Assembly (NCBI GenBank): GCA_049273855.1
Contig: JBASRN010000305.1
Span: 1 to 22,798 of the forward strand
Direction: 5' to 3'
Origin: Onstottus_B sp049273855
GTDB lineage: Bacteria; Acidobacteriota; Blastocatellia; UBA7656
DNA: 22,798 bases
Shown here: positions 8,455 through 16,818 of the stretch, one piece after another
Numbering within the stretch: position 1 is the first letter of the stretch
Layout of the letters: each line of letters opens with the position of its first letter
Position numbers and translations under genes: made by a program
The notes under the pieces: generated by a model
The model's database searches: none
What the model saw: only the letters and a program-made list of their open reading frames with translations
What the model was told of the DNA's origin: nothing

Positions 8455-10128
8455 GTGTTGAGCCAGGAAGAGAAGCCGAACACCTGTTCCGCGGTCGATT
8501 CGACTTCTGCCGTGTTTACATCGACGCGGGTACACCGATTGATCCTGGCAGTGATTCTGACAGCCGCCGCGGCAGTGTACTTCTTCACATACAATCCCAC
8601 CCGGTTTGGGTCTTCGCACGATGACGGGATATATGTGTCCACCGCCAGGGCGCTGGCAACGGGTGAGGGCTACAGGATAATCAGTTTGCCTTATGCTCCG
8701 GCCCAGACGAAGTATCCGCCCTTCTATCCTTTTCTGCTCGCGCTGATATGGGGAGCAAACCCGGGGTTCCCGGGAAACGTGAATGCGATGGTGAGCTTGT
8801 CTGCTATTGCCTCGTTGATTTTTCTCGGAATGACGTGGCGATACCTTGTAGAGGAACAATACGCCCCGGGCTGGAAGGCCCTGATTATCGTCGCTCTGGC
8901 CGCATTCAACTGGCGAACAGTGATTCTGGCAAACAGTCTCTACACAGAGATGATTTTTGCCGCACTTTCGATTGCGGCGTTGATTCTCGCGGAGAGAATG
9001 GAGAGGAAGCCTGAGAGTTCGCTCCGGGGTCTGTGCCTAGGACTGATTCTGGGGCTTGGGTTTCTGACTCGAAGTGCAGGTGTGGCGCTGCTTGCCGCGG
9101 TAACAATTCATTACATCCTTGGCAGGCGGTTTCGGTTGGCGCTTTTGCCGCTCGGCGTGGCAGGCGCGATCGTGGCGAGTTGGATAGGTTGGTGCTACGT
9201 TAATCGCACCACAGTCACGGGGATCAACGTGGCCTACTATACGAGCTATCTTGGACATCTGAAGGAAGTCCTGGTGGACTTGCAAGCGCAGGATCATACG
9301 TCCACGTCGGCGACTCTACTGAACGTTCTGGCGACGAACGCGCTGATGCTGATTGTTTTTTCAATCCCGGCGGTGTGTTTTGGCCTCGACTACAAGTGGA
9401 TTCTGTTTCTCGGGTTCGCATTCCTGCTTATCACCGGAGGGTTTATACGCGACGCATCAAAGGGCTGGAGGCTGCTCCACGTCTATGTGCTTTGCTATTT
9501 GGCATTACATCTGTTCTGGCTTCCCTATGTCTCGTACGATCGTTTTCTGATACCGATACTTCCGTTCCTGCTGCTTTGGGCAATCCGGGAACTGGAGAAC
9601 ATGGCCTCACTCGGGAGACGAGCGCTGGTACCGGGCGGCTCGCTCCTCGGGAGGGCGAGCGCGGTGTTGATAGGGCTGGTTCTGATCGGAACCGCTTCTG
9701 TGGGCTTGTACAGCTACGTCTCGAAGCTATACCTTTCGGTCGCTTCTGCCCCGCTCCGCAAAGAGGTGAAGCCGATCGACGAACATATGGAAGCCATCGA
9801 GTGGATCAAGGCCAATTCAGAACCGTCTGACGTTTTGATATGTGATCGCGATCCAATCTACTTTCTATACACTGGTCGGAAGAGTGCGCACTTTCTACCA
9901 ATGTCGCCGGCGATCGACTGGCAAAAAGATCCTGAGCCCATATTTGACCTGGTTGAAGAAAGCAATGGGAAGTATCTGGTGCTGACGACTGGCGACTTCG
10001 AGTTCAAGAGCTTCAAAGAACTGGTCGAGTCGCACCGGGCGGTGTTCGCCCCCGTCTTCACGTCCGCAAACGGAGGGAGCACAGTCTACGTGATCAACGC
10101 GGCAAACCGACCCCACGCGGGAACTTGA
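8455..10128 (+). CDS. GT-C (GT39-like) membrane glycosyltransferase, array paralogue D
   Basis: The fourth array member (557 aa) has a short tail of about 25 residues, a helix, then FGSSHDDGIYV with Asp56-Asp57, SLPYAP and PPFYPFLLALIW. Shared elements include AFNWR, GLGFLTRSAG and YDRFLIPILPFLLLW. The C-terminal domain has AIEWIKANSEPSDVLIC, DPIYFLYTGRKS and GSTVYVINA. It most resembles paralogue E, with shared segments such as RLLHVYV, the GHLKEVL/GHAKEVL pair and the tyrosine-to-phenylalanine change in the YFLYTGRK motif, so D and E look like the most recent duplication. The start is GTG at 8455 with GAGG at 8441-8444, 10 nt upstream; TTG at 8458 is an alternative. The 123-nt gap before it is the largest in the array. 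Confidence 0.77.
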   Translation: MLSQEEKPNTCSAVDSTSAVFTSTRVHRLILAVILTAAAAVYFFTYNPTRFGSSHDDGIYVSTARALATGEGYRIISLPYAPAQTKYPPFYPFLLALIWGANPGFPGNVNAMVSLSAIASLIFLGMTWRYLVEEQYAPGWKALIIVALAAFNWRTVILANSLYTEMIFAALSIAALILAERMERKPESSLRGLCLGLILGLGFLTRSAGVALLAAVTIHYILGRRFRLALLPLGVAGAIVASWIGWCYVNRTTVTGINVAYYTSYLGHLKEVLVDLQAQDHTSTSATLLNVLATNALMLIVFSIPAVCFGLDYKWILFLGFAFLLITGGFIRDASKGWRLLHVYVLCYLALHLFWLPYVSYDRFLIPILPFLLLWAIRELENMASLGRRALVPGGSLLGRASAVLIGLVLIGTASVGLYSYVSKLYLSVASAPLRKEVKPIDEHMEAIEWIKANSEPSDVLICDRDPIYFLYTGRKSAHFLPMSPAIDWQKDPEPIFDLVEESNGKYLVLTTGDFEFKSFKELVESHRAVFAPVFTSANGGSTVYVINAANRPHAGT

Positions 10129-10135
10129 TACTGCG

Positions 10136-11866
10136 ATGACAAACAGCGCGCCCGATTCTCCGGAAAAGGTTATCCCGGACGCATCAACCACCGGTGGCTC
10201 TAAGGGGAATGACCCTGAAACTGGTACGAGTCGATCTATCCCCGACGTCGTCCGTGAGGAGGGACGGTGGAGCGTAGCGATCCTGGCAGCGATACTCCTC
10301 GGGGCTGCGGCACTGTATTTTTCCCTGTACAACCCTTCGCGCTTTGGGTTTTATCACGATGACAGCATGTACGTGACGACCGCCAGGTCGTTGGCGGAGG
10401 GTCAAGGCTATCGAATAATCAGCCTTCCCTACGAGCCGGCTGCGACGAAATACCCTCCGTTTTACCCATTTCTGCTTTCTCTAATATGGCGTTCAAACTC
10501 GCATTTTCCGGAGAACGTGAACGCCATGGTAGCGCTGTCAGGGATCGCAACTCTGATCTTTCTCTCAATGATCTGGCAGTATTTTACAAGGCAAGGCTAT
10601 GCCACCAGATGGCAGGCACTCCTGATTGTCGCGATGGTCGCGGTGAACTGGCGAATCGTGATTTACGCGACGGGAGTGTACTCGGAGATGATCTATGCCG
10701 CGCTGTCGCTTGTTGCGCTTTTCTTGGCGGAAGAACTCGGGAAGTCGCGCGAGAGTCGGGTCCTGGGATTGACTCTCGGGTTGGTGCTCGGCGTAGCCTT
10801 CCTGACCAGAAGTACGGGCGTCACATTGCTAATGGCAGTCGCGGTCTACTCTCTGCTTCGAAGGAAGATTCGGCCCGTGCTCTTGCCACTGGCAGTCGGA
10901 GGCCTTTTCGTCCTCGCCTGGGTTGCCTGGTGCCATGTAAACAGAACAAGCGTTGAGGGAGTCAACGTGGCGTGGTACACGGACTACTTCGGCCACGCCA
11001 AAGAGGTACTGCTCCAGTTAAGCACACACAAGGGGACCAATATGGCGGTTACACTTCTGAACATCGCGGGTGGTAACACGCTGATGCTGGCCGTGTCGAT
11101 ACCGTTGGTGTGTCTTGGCATGGATTACACCTGGGTGTTCTATCTGGGGTTTGCCTTGATGTTCATCGCCGTGGGGTTCATACGCGAAGTGTCGCGAGGC
11201 TGGAGGCTACTGCACGTTTACGTAATCTGCTATCTGGTATTGCACGTGGTGTGGCTGCCGTTCGTCGCATACGATCGCTACCTGTTGCCCATTCTGCCCT
11301 TTCTGTTGCTGTGGCTGGTTCGCGAGATTGCGTCCCAGGCTTTGCTCGTGAGGGGGATTCTGGTTGGCGAGGGGTCAGCAATACAGAAGGCGAGCGCCGG
11401 CCTGATTGGGCTCGCTGTGCTGTTGATCGTTTCGATGACCGCTTACAGCTATGGCTCGACCTTTTACTTGTCGCTTGCCTCAGCTTCGTTGGAGAAAGAG
11501 GTGAAACCGGCCGAAGACGATGCGGAGGCGATTGAGTGGATAAAGGCCAACACCGATCCGGCGGACGTGTTGGTTTGCGCCCGCGACCCCATGTACTTTC
11601 TGTACACTGGCCGTAAGGCGACACGCTCGATTGCAGTTACGGCGGGGATCTTCTGGCAGGACGATCTTAGACGCGTGCTTGATGTAGTTGACGAGAGCAA
11701 CGGAAAATACCTGGTGCTGACGCCCGGCGACTTCGACTACCAACCCGATCTACAGCTCAGCGGCTTTAAGGATCTAATCAAGGAACATCCTGAAAAGTTC
11801 GCCTTGCTCTTCACATCGAGGAACGGCCGCTCCACGATCTATCAGACTAGGGCAGAAACCAAATGA
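10136..11866 (+). CDS. GT-C (GT39-like) membrane glycosyltransferase, array paralogue E
   Basis: The last array member (576 aa) has a hydrophilic tail of about 45 residues rich in Ser, Thr, Asp and Pro, then a helix and FGFYHDDSMYV with Asp75-Asp76, SLPYEP and PPFYPFLLSLIW. Shared motifs are AVNWR, GVAFLTRSTG and YDRYLLPILPFLLLW. The soluble C-terminal domain has AIEWIKANTDPADVLVC, DPMYFLYTGRKATRS and GRSTIYQT. It starts with ATG at 10136, 7 nt after the stop of D, with no strong ribosome binding site, which suggests translational coupling. It closes the + strand run; a convergent gene ends 107 nt further on. The family assignment is firm at the level of a GT-C-like membrane enzyme, and the substrate is unknown. 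Confidence 0.77.
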   Translation: MTNSAPDSPEKVIPDASTTGGSKGNDPETGTSRSIPDVVREEGRWSVAILAAILLGAAALYFSLYNPSRFGFYHDDSMYVTTARSLAEGQGYRIISLPYEPAATKYPPFYPFLLSLIWRSNSHFPENVNAMVALSGIATLIFLSMIWQYFTRQGYATRWQALLIVAMVAVNWRIVIYATGVYSEMIYAALSLVALFLAEELGKSRESRVLGLTLGLVLGVAFLTRSTGVTLLMAVAVYSLLRRKIRPVLLPLAVGGLFVLAWVAWCHVNRTSVEGVNVAWYTDYFGHAKEVLLQLSTHKGTNMAVTLLNIAGGNTLMLAVSIPLVCLGMDYTWVFYLGFALMFIAVGFIREVSRGWRLLHVYVICYLVLHVVWLPFVAYDRYLLPILPFLLLWLVREIASQALLVRGILVGEGSAIQKASAGLIGLAVLLIVSMTAYSYGSTFYLSLASASLEKEVKPAEDDAEAIEWIKANTDPADVLVCARDPMYFLYTGRKATRSIAVTAGIFWQDDLRRVLDVVDESNGKYLVLTPGDFDYQPDLQLSGFKDLIKEHPEKFALLFTSRNGRSTIYQTRAETK

Positions 11867-11899
11867 CAAAGACTGGGATGAGAGATTCTACCCAACTGA

Positions 11900-11914
11900 T
11901 GCGCTCGGAGCGCA
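11900..11914. terminator. Small hairpin between convergent genes (possible terminator)
   Basis: TGCGCT and AGCGCA form a perfect 6-bp stem with a CGG loop in the 107-nt spacer between the last GT-C gene (+) and the GT2 gene (-). The position suits a bidirectional terminator, but no T-run follows on either strand, so the assignment is tentative. Confidence 0.3.
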
Positions 11915-11973
11915 GGTGAATCGACCTACTAAGGTGCCCGCGTTGAATGTCCCGCCAGAGCTTGTGCTGGTCC

Positions 11974-13185
11974 TCATAGTCGCCGCATTCCTATGAGACT
12001 GACGAAAAAGCTCGACAGAATGGTCTGAAATCCCAGCGCCGTCAGCGTTGCACCCGGAATCACCCACCGCATAGTGTGGCTATAGTCCAATCTACCGAAG
12101 TCGGCCATTCGCCACTGATTGATCGCCGCAAGCAGCAACCCTATGCCTATGAGCAGGGCCACTGCGCCTACGATCAGCCCTTTCTCGAGGTTGACTACTT
12201 CATAAAAGCGATCCATATACGGGTCTTCGGGCATAAGACCTTCCCTGATTGCAAAGGTCTTGCTGAAGATTGCAAAAAGAATGGATTGATAGCCGCAGAG
12301 AATAAAAAGGCTTGCGAACAACAGGGTGTGTCCCTCGAATGTCAACGAATTTATCGTCACTCCGGGCATTGCCAATCCGTAGCCAATGATGCCGAGCAGG
12401 ATAAGCAATGCGCCGGGAATCAGAAACAACCACCGCGGGCTATACATCAAGAAGAAACGGAGTGTTCGCCAGCCGTCGTGAAACGTCTTTAGGTGCGGTG
12501 CGTGAGACTTTCGACCATCGGGGTGCAGCGTAATGGGGACTTCGGCAATGTTTGCTTGATAGAGGCTTGACTTGATAATCATCTCGGTTGCGAATTCCAT
12601 CCCCGTGCACCGTTGTTGCAGCCGGTCATAATGTTGCCGTGTGAAGCCGCGCAGCCCGCAATATACGTCGTGTATCGGCGCATGAAACCACTTTCGGGCC
12701 AACCACGAGAACATGGGATTCCCCCACCAGCGATGAAGAAACGGCATCGCGTTTGGCATCACCGTACCTCCACCGGAGGGCAGACGGCATCCCTGCGCTA
12801 TGTCAAAGCCTTGCCGAAGCTTCTCAACAAAGCTTGGTATCTCGAGAAAGTCGTAACTGTCGTCAGCGTCACCCATTATGATGAATCTGCCGCGAGCTGC
12901 CGCGATGCCGCCCATCAGGGCGTTCCCATATCCCCTGGCTGTGACTGGAACGACGCGGGCGCCGCCAAGCTGGGCAATTTGCCGAGACCCATCCGTGCTG
13001 CCGTTATCGGCAACGATGACCTCGCCGACAATGTTGTTCTCTCGCATTGCTCGTTGCGCCTTCTCGATACAGGTCTCAAGGGTGTCGGCTTCGTTGAGGC
13101 AGGGCATCACGACGGAGAGCTCAACAGGCGTCTCACTAGCAATCGTTTGATCGTCGACATATCTGATGTTTAGATCTTGACCCAC
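11974..13185 (-). CDS. Family 2 glycosyltransferase, polyprenyl-phosphate sugar synthase type, with membrane tail
   Basis: The 403-aa protein begins with a GT2 (GT-A fold) domain: VVMPCLNEADTL near residue 25, VADNGSTDGS, then MGDADDSYDF, which carries the DXD-type metal and nucleotide-sugar site. About four transmembrane helices follow after SPRWLFLIPG. This plan is known from DPM1- and GtrB-like enzymes that transfer a sugar from a nucleotide donor to dolichol or undecaprenyl phosphate. It would supply the lipid-linked sugars that GT-C enzymes use, which fits the six GT-C-like genes next door; that link is inference. I chose GTG at 13185 because AGGAAGG lies 5 nt upstream (13191-13197); an upstream TTG at 13248 in the same frame adds 21 residues but has no ribosome binding site. 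It is downstream of the GT87 gene on the same strand with a 93-nt gap, so the two probably form one transcript. Confidence 0.85.
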   Translation of the reverse strand: MGQDLNIRYVDDQTIASETPVELSVVMPCLNEADTLETCIEKAQRAMRENNIVGEVIVADNGSTDGSRQIAQLGGARVVPVTARGYGNALMGGIAAARGRFIIMGDADDSYDFLEIPSFVEKLRQGFDIAQGCRLPSGGGTVMPNAMPFLHRWWGNPMFSWLARKWFHAPIHDVYCGLRGFTRQHYDRLQQRCTGMEFATEMIIKSSLYQANIAEVPITLHPDGRKSHAPHLKTFHDGWRTLRFFLMYSPRWLFLIPGALLILLGIIGYGLAMPGVTINSLTFEGHTLLFASLFILCGYQSILFAIFSKTFAIREGLMPEDPYMDRFYEVVNLEKGLIVGAVALLIGIGLLLAAINQWRMADFGRLDYSHTMRWVIPGATLTALGFQTILSSFFVSLIGMRRL

Positions 13186-13190
13186 GGATA

Positions 13191-13197
13191 CCTTCCT
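13191..13197 (-). promoter_or_regulatory. Ribosome binding site deciding the GT2 start
   Basis: On the minus strand this reads AGGAAGG, 5 nt before GTG at 13185. It is the reason for preferring the shorter 403-aa form over the TTG start at 13248. Confidence 0.65.
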
Positions 13198-13278
13198 GGC
13201 GGGAATGAGTGCTGGTCGTACATAAAAACCGTCAAAGAAAAGCTCCAAAGCACATCTGGACGGCGTTTCCTTCCATGG

Positions 13279-14529
13279 TCACGAAAGTAAAAATGGCCGT
13301 CCCTTTTCGAGAATGGCTACCTCGCCATAGATAAGAAGCGCAAAAACTATTATGATCGGCGCAAGTAAGCTAAAAGTACCATAAGACAGAGTAATCAGGT
13401 AAAGGGCGTCGGGAGCTATAACCAGCAGCAATATGGAGAGTCCCCAATTAGGCAGAATCCGGTAACCTGGCATAGTAGCGAGATGATTCAAAGCTGACAG
13501 AATCGGCAAAAGCAAAAGAAGCAAATCGTGAACTTGCAGGTGATAGCTTATCAAGAGCGCAGCGATTAAACTCAACGAGAATTTTAGATTGAATGTCTCC
13601 TCTTCGGTTTCGCGAGATCGGAACCATATGCTTATCAAAACCAAAACCGTGATCAACGAGCAGACTGCGACCCCAAGAATTACAAGGCGTTCCGACATCG
13701 TGTTTGCAAACGTAGCGTAAATGAATCCTCTCAGGTTGGGCATTGTCGATGGAAACGTCATGTGTCGCATTTGATTAACCTGAGTCGCAGTGTCCTGGTT
13801 TTGCTCAAACAAGAGGCCAGGGTAATCGGTTAGTCCTCGCCATCCTGTGATTTGAAGAGAAATCAGGATCAGACACACAGCCGTAGCCACAAAAGCAAAG
13901 ACTGCTTTCCATCTTCTCCTCACCAAGAAAATAAGGGCCAACGGTAAGACTATTTGAAACTTGAACAGGGCCAGGGCCAGAAAAAGGCCGGCTCTATAGT
14001 CGCGATTAACTTTTAGGTTGATAAATGCCAGCGTGACCAGAAGCAACAAAACTATCGAGTCTTGTCCCTGCAATACCGCGATCAGGACAGGGAAGAATGA
14101 AAAATAACAGAGGATTGCAACTACGCGAACCTGTCCTCGAAGACGATGAAAAACACTTACCGAAAGAAACGACAGGATGAGCAGGATCGAAATATTAATC
14201 AAAGTCCACAGGATATATGCCGTGCTGTAAGAGAAGTATGTCAGAGGAATGAAAAGTAGTGTTTCGTAAGCCGGATGTATAAATGGAAGGGGCGAAGGAC
14301 GAGAAGGCACATTTGGAAAGAGATTCTGTTGAAACTCTCTTTGGCTGTCAAAGTTGTATAGACTTGTTCCCAGTCCCTCCCTCACCATCCTGGCACCGGA
14401 ATAAAAGGACGAGAAATCTGCGTATCCGATCAGCGATTCGTGCTTCGCGCTCCAGAAGGCTATGACATTGAGGAGGGCCGAGGCGCACAGAAGAACAAAA
14501 AGAAGCAATGTGAGAGTCTTATTCTGCAT
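13279..14529 (-). CDS. GT87 / DUF2029 family polyprenyl-sugar dependent membrane glycosyltransferase
   Basis: This 416-aa polytopic protein has about ten hydrophobic segments. After the first helix comes YADFSSFYSGARMV (36-49) with Asp38, then LYNFDSQREFQ and the loop HPAYETLLFIPL (85-96). This arrangement, with a conserved Asp just after helix 1 and a HPxY-like segment ahead of helix 2, is typical of DUF2029/GT87. That family includes mycobacterial polyprenyl-phosphate-mannose dependent alpha-mannosyltransferases. The protein would act on the outer side of the cytoplasmic membrane with a lipid-linked donor. It begins with ATG at 14529, where AAGG stands 5 nt upstream, and is divergent from the gene at 14669. 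The GT2 gene follows it on the same strand. Codon choice looks more AT-rich than in its neighbours, which may hint at a different origin; I judged that by eye only. Confidence 0.75.
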   Translation of the reverse strand: MQNKTLTLLLFVLLCASALLNVIAFWSAKHESLIGYADFSSFYSGARMVREGLGTSLYNFDSQREFQQNLFPNVPSRPSPLPFIHPAYETLLFIPLTYFSYSTAYILWTLINISILLILSFLSVSVFHRLRGQVRVVAILCYFSFFPVLIAVLQGQDSIVLLLLVTLAFINLKVNRDYRAGLFLALALFKFQIVLPLALIFLVRRRWKAVFAFVATAVCLILISLQITGWRGLTDYPGLLFEQNQDTATQVNQMRHMTFPSTMPNLRGFIYATFANTMSERLVILGVAVCSLITVLVLISIWFRSRETEEETFNLKFSLSLIAALLISYHLQVHDLLLLLLPILSALNHLATMPGYRILPNWGLSILLLVIAPDALYLITLSYGTFSLLAPIIIVFALLIYGEVAILEKGRPFLLS

Positions 14530-14585
14530 TGCGCCTTGAAAATAAGCACACCATCGCCATCTTGAGCAATCGCCAAAACCCCGGT

Positions 14586-14614
14586 TTGCCTTTCAAGGTA
14601 CCCTCGCGTAGAAT
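14586..14614 (+). promoter_or_regulatory. Sigma70-type promoter for the gene at 14669
   Basis: TTGCCT (14586-14591) and TAGAAT (14609-14614) are separated by exactly 17 nt, giving 4/6 and 5/6 matches to the consensus. Transcription would start near 14621, leaving a leader of about 48 nt. It lies in the 139-nt divergent spacer between the GT87 gene and the + strand membrane protein. Confidence 0.6.
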
Positions 14615-14668
14615 CGCTCCCCAAAACTGGACCGGCGCTCTACGGTATAGCAGCAACTTTCGGAAGCG

Positions 14669-16228
14669 ATGGAACAAGTCGAAACAACGCGACGGAGTGT
14701 GCTCCTCCTAACGATCGACCATCTCTGGTTAGCAGTGCCAATTTTTCTCACCACCGGCTTTGGGTTTCTTCTCAAATTGAGACTGATTGATTTTTGGTGG
14801 CATCTCAAGGCCGGCGAAATAATCATCACCACTCGATCGATTCCAAAAACGGATCTCTTCTCGTTCACCGCCGCGGGTAAGCCGTTTATCCTGCAGAACT
14901 GGTTAGTCGAGGTGATCTATTACGCCACTTACCAGGCGGGCGGCCTGGCCATGCTGGTCGCCCTGAATGCAATATTGCTGGTAGCCGCGCTGTTGCCTGT
15001 GTATCACCTCTGTCGTGAAGCGACCGACCGGCTGAAGCTCAGCGTGGTATCGGCGTTGTTGCCGGCGGTTCTGCTGCTCTATTTCGGCAGCGTGCGATCG
15101 CAGGTCTTTTCGTTCGCCCTCTTCTCCGCATTTTATTGCGTGCTGTCGGGATATCAAAAAAGAAAGGGAAACCTACTGTGGACCCTGCCGCTGATGATGA
15201 TCCTTTGGGTGAATCTGCACGGGGCGTTCATCCTTGGTATCGGGCTTATTGTTCTGTTTCTCTGCTGCGAAGGCGTGCGGCGTTTTGTCTATGCCGATGG
15301 CCCGGACACTTTATCGCCCCGCGAGCTCGGCGGATTGGGATTAATCCTCCTCCTCACGTTGCTGACCACGCTGGCGAACCCCGAGACCTACCGAATCTAT
15401 TCGTACATTCGCGAGGTCGCGACGAACCCTGCATCTCAGGCGCTGGTGCTTGAGTGGCAACCGCCCCGCATCAACGAGCCGGAAGGTATTGTCCTTTTTT
15501 ATGGACCGTTCTTCATCACCCTGCTTGTTTTGTTGGGAGCGCGCCGCAAACCAGAACTCGTTGACCTGGTTCTTGTGATCACTTTTTCAATGCTTGGACT
15601 TAGTGCGGTGCGAAACGGAGTATGGTTCGCGTTGATCGCCGCTCCGGTTATAGCTCGCTATCTTCCGACGGTTGACTTCTGTGTGGTGAGTGCCGCGTTT
15701 AAGCGTCTGCGCTTTGGAAAAGCCGATCGGCCTCCGAAGGATCAGCGAACCGCGGCTCCTATTCGGTACCGGCTAAATCGGCAGATAGCGGTGCTGATGC
15801 TCACTCTGATTGTTCTTGTTTCCCCGTGGGTTTATCCTCGCCTGGGAAATCCGGCCTTTGGAAATACGCTCTGGGAGGTAACCACGCCGGTCGAGGCGAT
15901 GGACTACATTCAGGAGCACCAACTCGAGGGCCACATATTTCATCCGCAAATCTACGGCGATTATTTGATCTGGCGGCTGTGGCCGGCCCAACGGTCGTTC
16001 GTCGATGGGCGTGTCCACTTGTTCGATGCGTCGGTGATCCGGGACTACCGGCTCTCGTGGCATGACTCTCACTGGGACGAGCGATTGGCGTCCTATGGCA
16101 TCCGATTCTTGTTGCTAAGCAAGGAGGAAGAAGAGAATCGCCAGATGATCGAGACTGCTCGAGAGTCGGCCGGCTGGCGAGTTCTTTACGAAGACGACAA
16201 GTCGATCCTGTTTGAGAAGGTGGCTTGA
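14669..16228 (+). CDS. Polytopic membrane protein with C-terminal soluble domain, putative GT-C-like
   Basis: The 519-aa protein has a first helix at about 19-36, then the conserved loop DFWWHLKAGE (41-50), TDLFSFTAAGKPF (61-73) and NWLVEVIYY, followed by about nine further hydrophobic segments. Its C-terminal soluble domain contains IYGDYLIWRLWP, FVDGRVHLFD and a final stretch ending SILFEKVA. I recognise this pattern (aspartate loop, NW-E segment, GDYLIW and DGR motifs) from uncharacterised bacterial membrane proteins resembling GT-C enzymes; no member with a proven reaction comes to mind. The predicted role, transfer or handling of lipid-linked sugars at the outer membrane face, rests on topology and neighbours. 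It starts with ATG at 14669; GGAAG is close upstream but at a short spacing. It appears monocistronic, with its own promoter and a hairpin after the stop. Confidence 0.7.
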   Translation: MEQVETTRRSVLLLTIDHLWLAVPIFLTTGFGFLLKLRLIDFWWHLKAGEIIITTRSIPKTDLFSFTAAGKPFILQNWLVEVIYYATYQAGGLAMLVALNAILLVAALLPVYHLCREATDRLKLSVVSALLPAVLLLYFGSVRSQVFSFALFSAFYCVLSGYQKRKGNLLWTLPLMMILWVNLHGAFILGIGLIVLFLCCEGVRRFVYADGPDTLSPRELGGLGLILLLTLLTTLANPETYRIYSYIREVATNPASQALVLEWQPPRINEPEGIVLFYGPFFITLLVLLGARRKPELVDLVLVITFSMLGLSAVRNGVWFALIAAPVIARYLPTVDFCVVSAAFKRLRFGKADRPPKDQRTAAPIRYRLNRQIAVLMLTLIVLVSPWVYPRLGNPAFGNTLWEVTTPVEAMDYIQEHQLEGHIFHPQIYGDYLIWRLWPAQRSFVDGRVHLFDASVIRDYRLSWHDSHWDERLASYGIRFLLLSKEEEENRQMIETARESAGWRVLYEDDKSILFEKVA

Positions 16229-16598
16229 ACAGTACGCCTCGGGAGAGCACGCAATAACCCCTTAAAGGCTGTGACGGGAGTCATGCTGACAGGTGACGCC
16301 CGTCATAGCCTCCACGCCAGCCGGGTCTCATGCTCTCGTCGGATCTATGAGGGCTGGCCATTGCTATCCGAGAAGGTTCCTAAAACACCTCGAAGGTTGC
16401 AGGCGCATCATGTCGGATCGCGGATCGCGGAAGTGTTGGTAATAGCAGACCTTAGCGGATTGCGCTTCGGGCATTTGTGGAACGAGGCGGTGATTCGGCC
16501 TTTACTCAAGAAGGCTCAGGCTTCGAGGGTTGGGCTGGTATGGTAAGGTGGCTAGTCACGGTCACCTATACGGGTGTAAGGATTGGAAGTATTGGTGA
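16229..16598. other. Non-coding stretch between the glycan block and the pilin block
   Basis: Apart from the hairpin at 16267-16310 I see no convincing gene. A 91-codon frame (16271-16546, +) has an unremarkable composition with no recognisable motif, no ribosome binding site and no signal or membrane segment; it overlaps the hairpin and is probably a chance frame or decayed sequence. A short direct repeat of GATCGCG occurs near 16415-16428. Confidence 0.5.
16267..16310 (+). terminator. Hairpin after the membrane protein gene (possible terminator)
   Basis: GGCTGTGACGGG (16267-16278) pairs with CCCGTCATAGCC (16299-16310) over 12 positions with one G-T wobble, and GTCA/TGAC can extend the stem inside the loop. 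It begins 39 nt after the stop codon at 16228. No T-run follows, so it may be a Rho-assisted terminator or a 3'-end stabilising structure. Confidence 0.4.
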
Positions 16599-16627
16599 TT
16601 GACAAGCTCAGGTGTTTGTGATAAAAA
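16599..16627 (+). promoter_or_regulatory. Sigma70-type promoter for pilin copy 1
   Basis: A perfect -35 box TTGACA (16599-16604) is followed after exactly 17 nt by TAAAAA (16622-16627, 4/6 match to the -10 consensus). It points at the first Flp pilin. Transcription would begin around 16634, giving a leader of about 190 nt that contains the structures at 16645-16698. Confidence 0.55.
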
Positions 16628-16644
16628 CGGGGCCATTCGCTCGG

Positions 16645-16698
16645 GCGCAACCCCAGATGACAAGGTGGTTGCGCTTTATTGACTGGGCCGGTTTTTTT
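16645..16698 (+). promoter_or_regulatory. Structured leader with terminator-like elements upstream of pilin 1
   Basis: GCGCAACC (16645-16652) and GGTTGCGC (16667-16674) form an 8-bp stem followed by TTTATT. Directly after come GGGCCGG and a run of seven T (16692-16698). The T-run and GGCC can pair with AAAAAC and GGCC at 16623-16634, enclosing the first hairpin. This looks like an intrinsic terminator or attenuator placed between the promoter and the pilin. I do not recognise a known riboswitch class. Confidence 0.4.
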
Positions 16699-16720
16699 AA
16701 GTAGTGCACATCAGAGAAAG

Positions 16721-16745
16721 CTCTCCCGACGGCCCTGCTGGAGAG
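16721..16745 (+). other. Hairpin in the pilin 1 leader
   Basis: CTCTCC (16721-16726) pairs with GGAGAG (16740-16745) around a 13-nt loop. It lies between the T-run and the pilin 1 ribosome binding site, about 70 nt before the site. It may be part of the same structured leader. Confidence 0.3.
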
Positions 16746-16812
16746 AGAGGACGCACAAATATCAATCATCGATGTAGGTGGGTAGAGAATCTCGCTCAAG
16801 AATGTTTAGTCA

Positions 16813-16818
16813 AAGGAG
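16813..16818 (+). promoter_or_regulatory. Ribosome binding site of pilin copy 1
   Basis: AAGGAG at 16813-16818 is followed after 6 nt by CTG at 16825 and after 9 nt by ATT at 16828. No ATG, GTG or TTG lies in frame at a usable distance. This site is what supports a non-AUG start for the pilin. Confidence 0.65.

Noticed and set aside
16271..16546. 91-codon open frame on the + strand
   Set aside because: No ribosome binding site, no recognisable motif or membrane segment, and it overlaps a hairpin; probably a chance frame.
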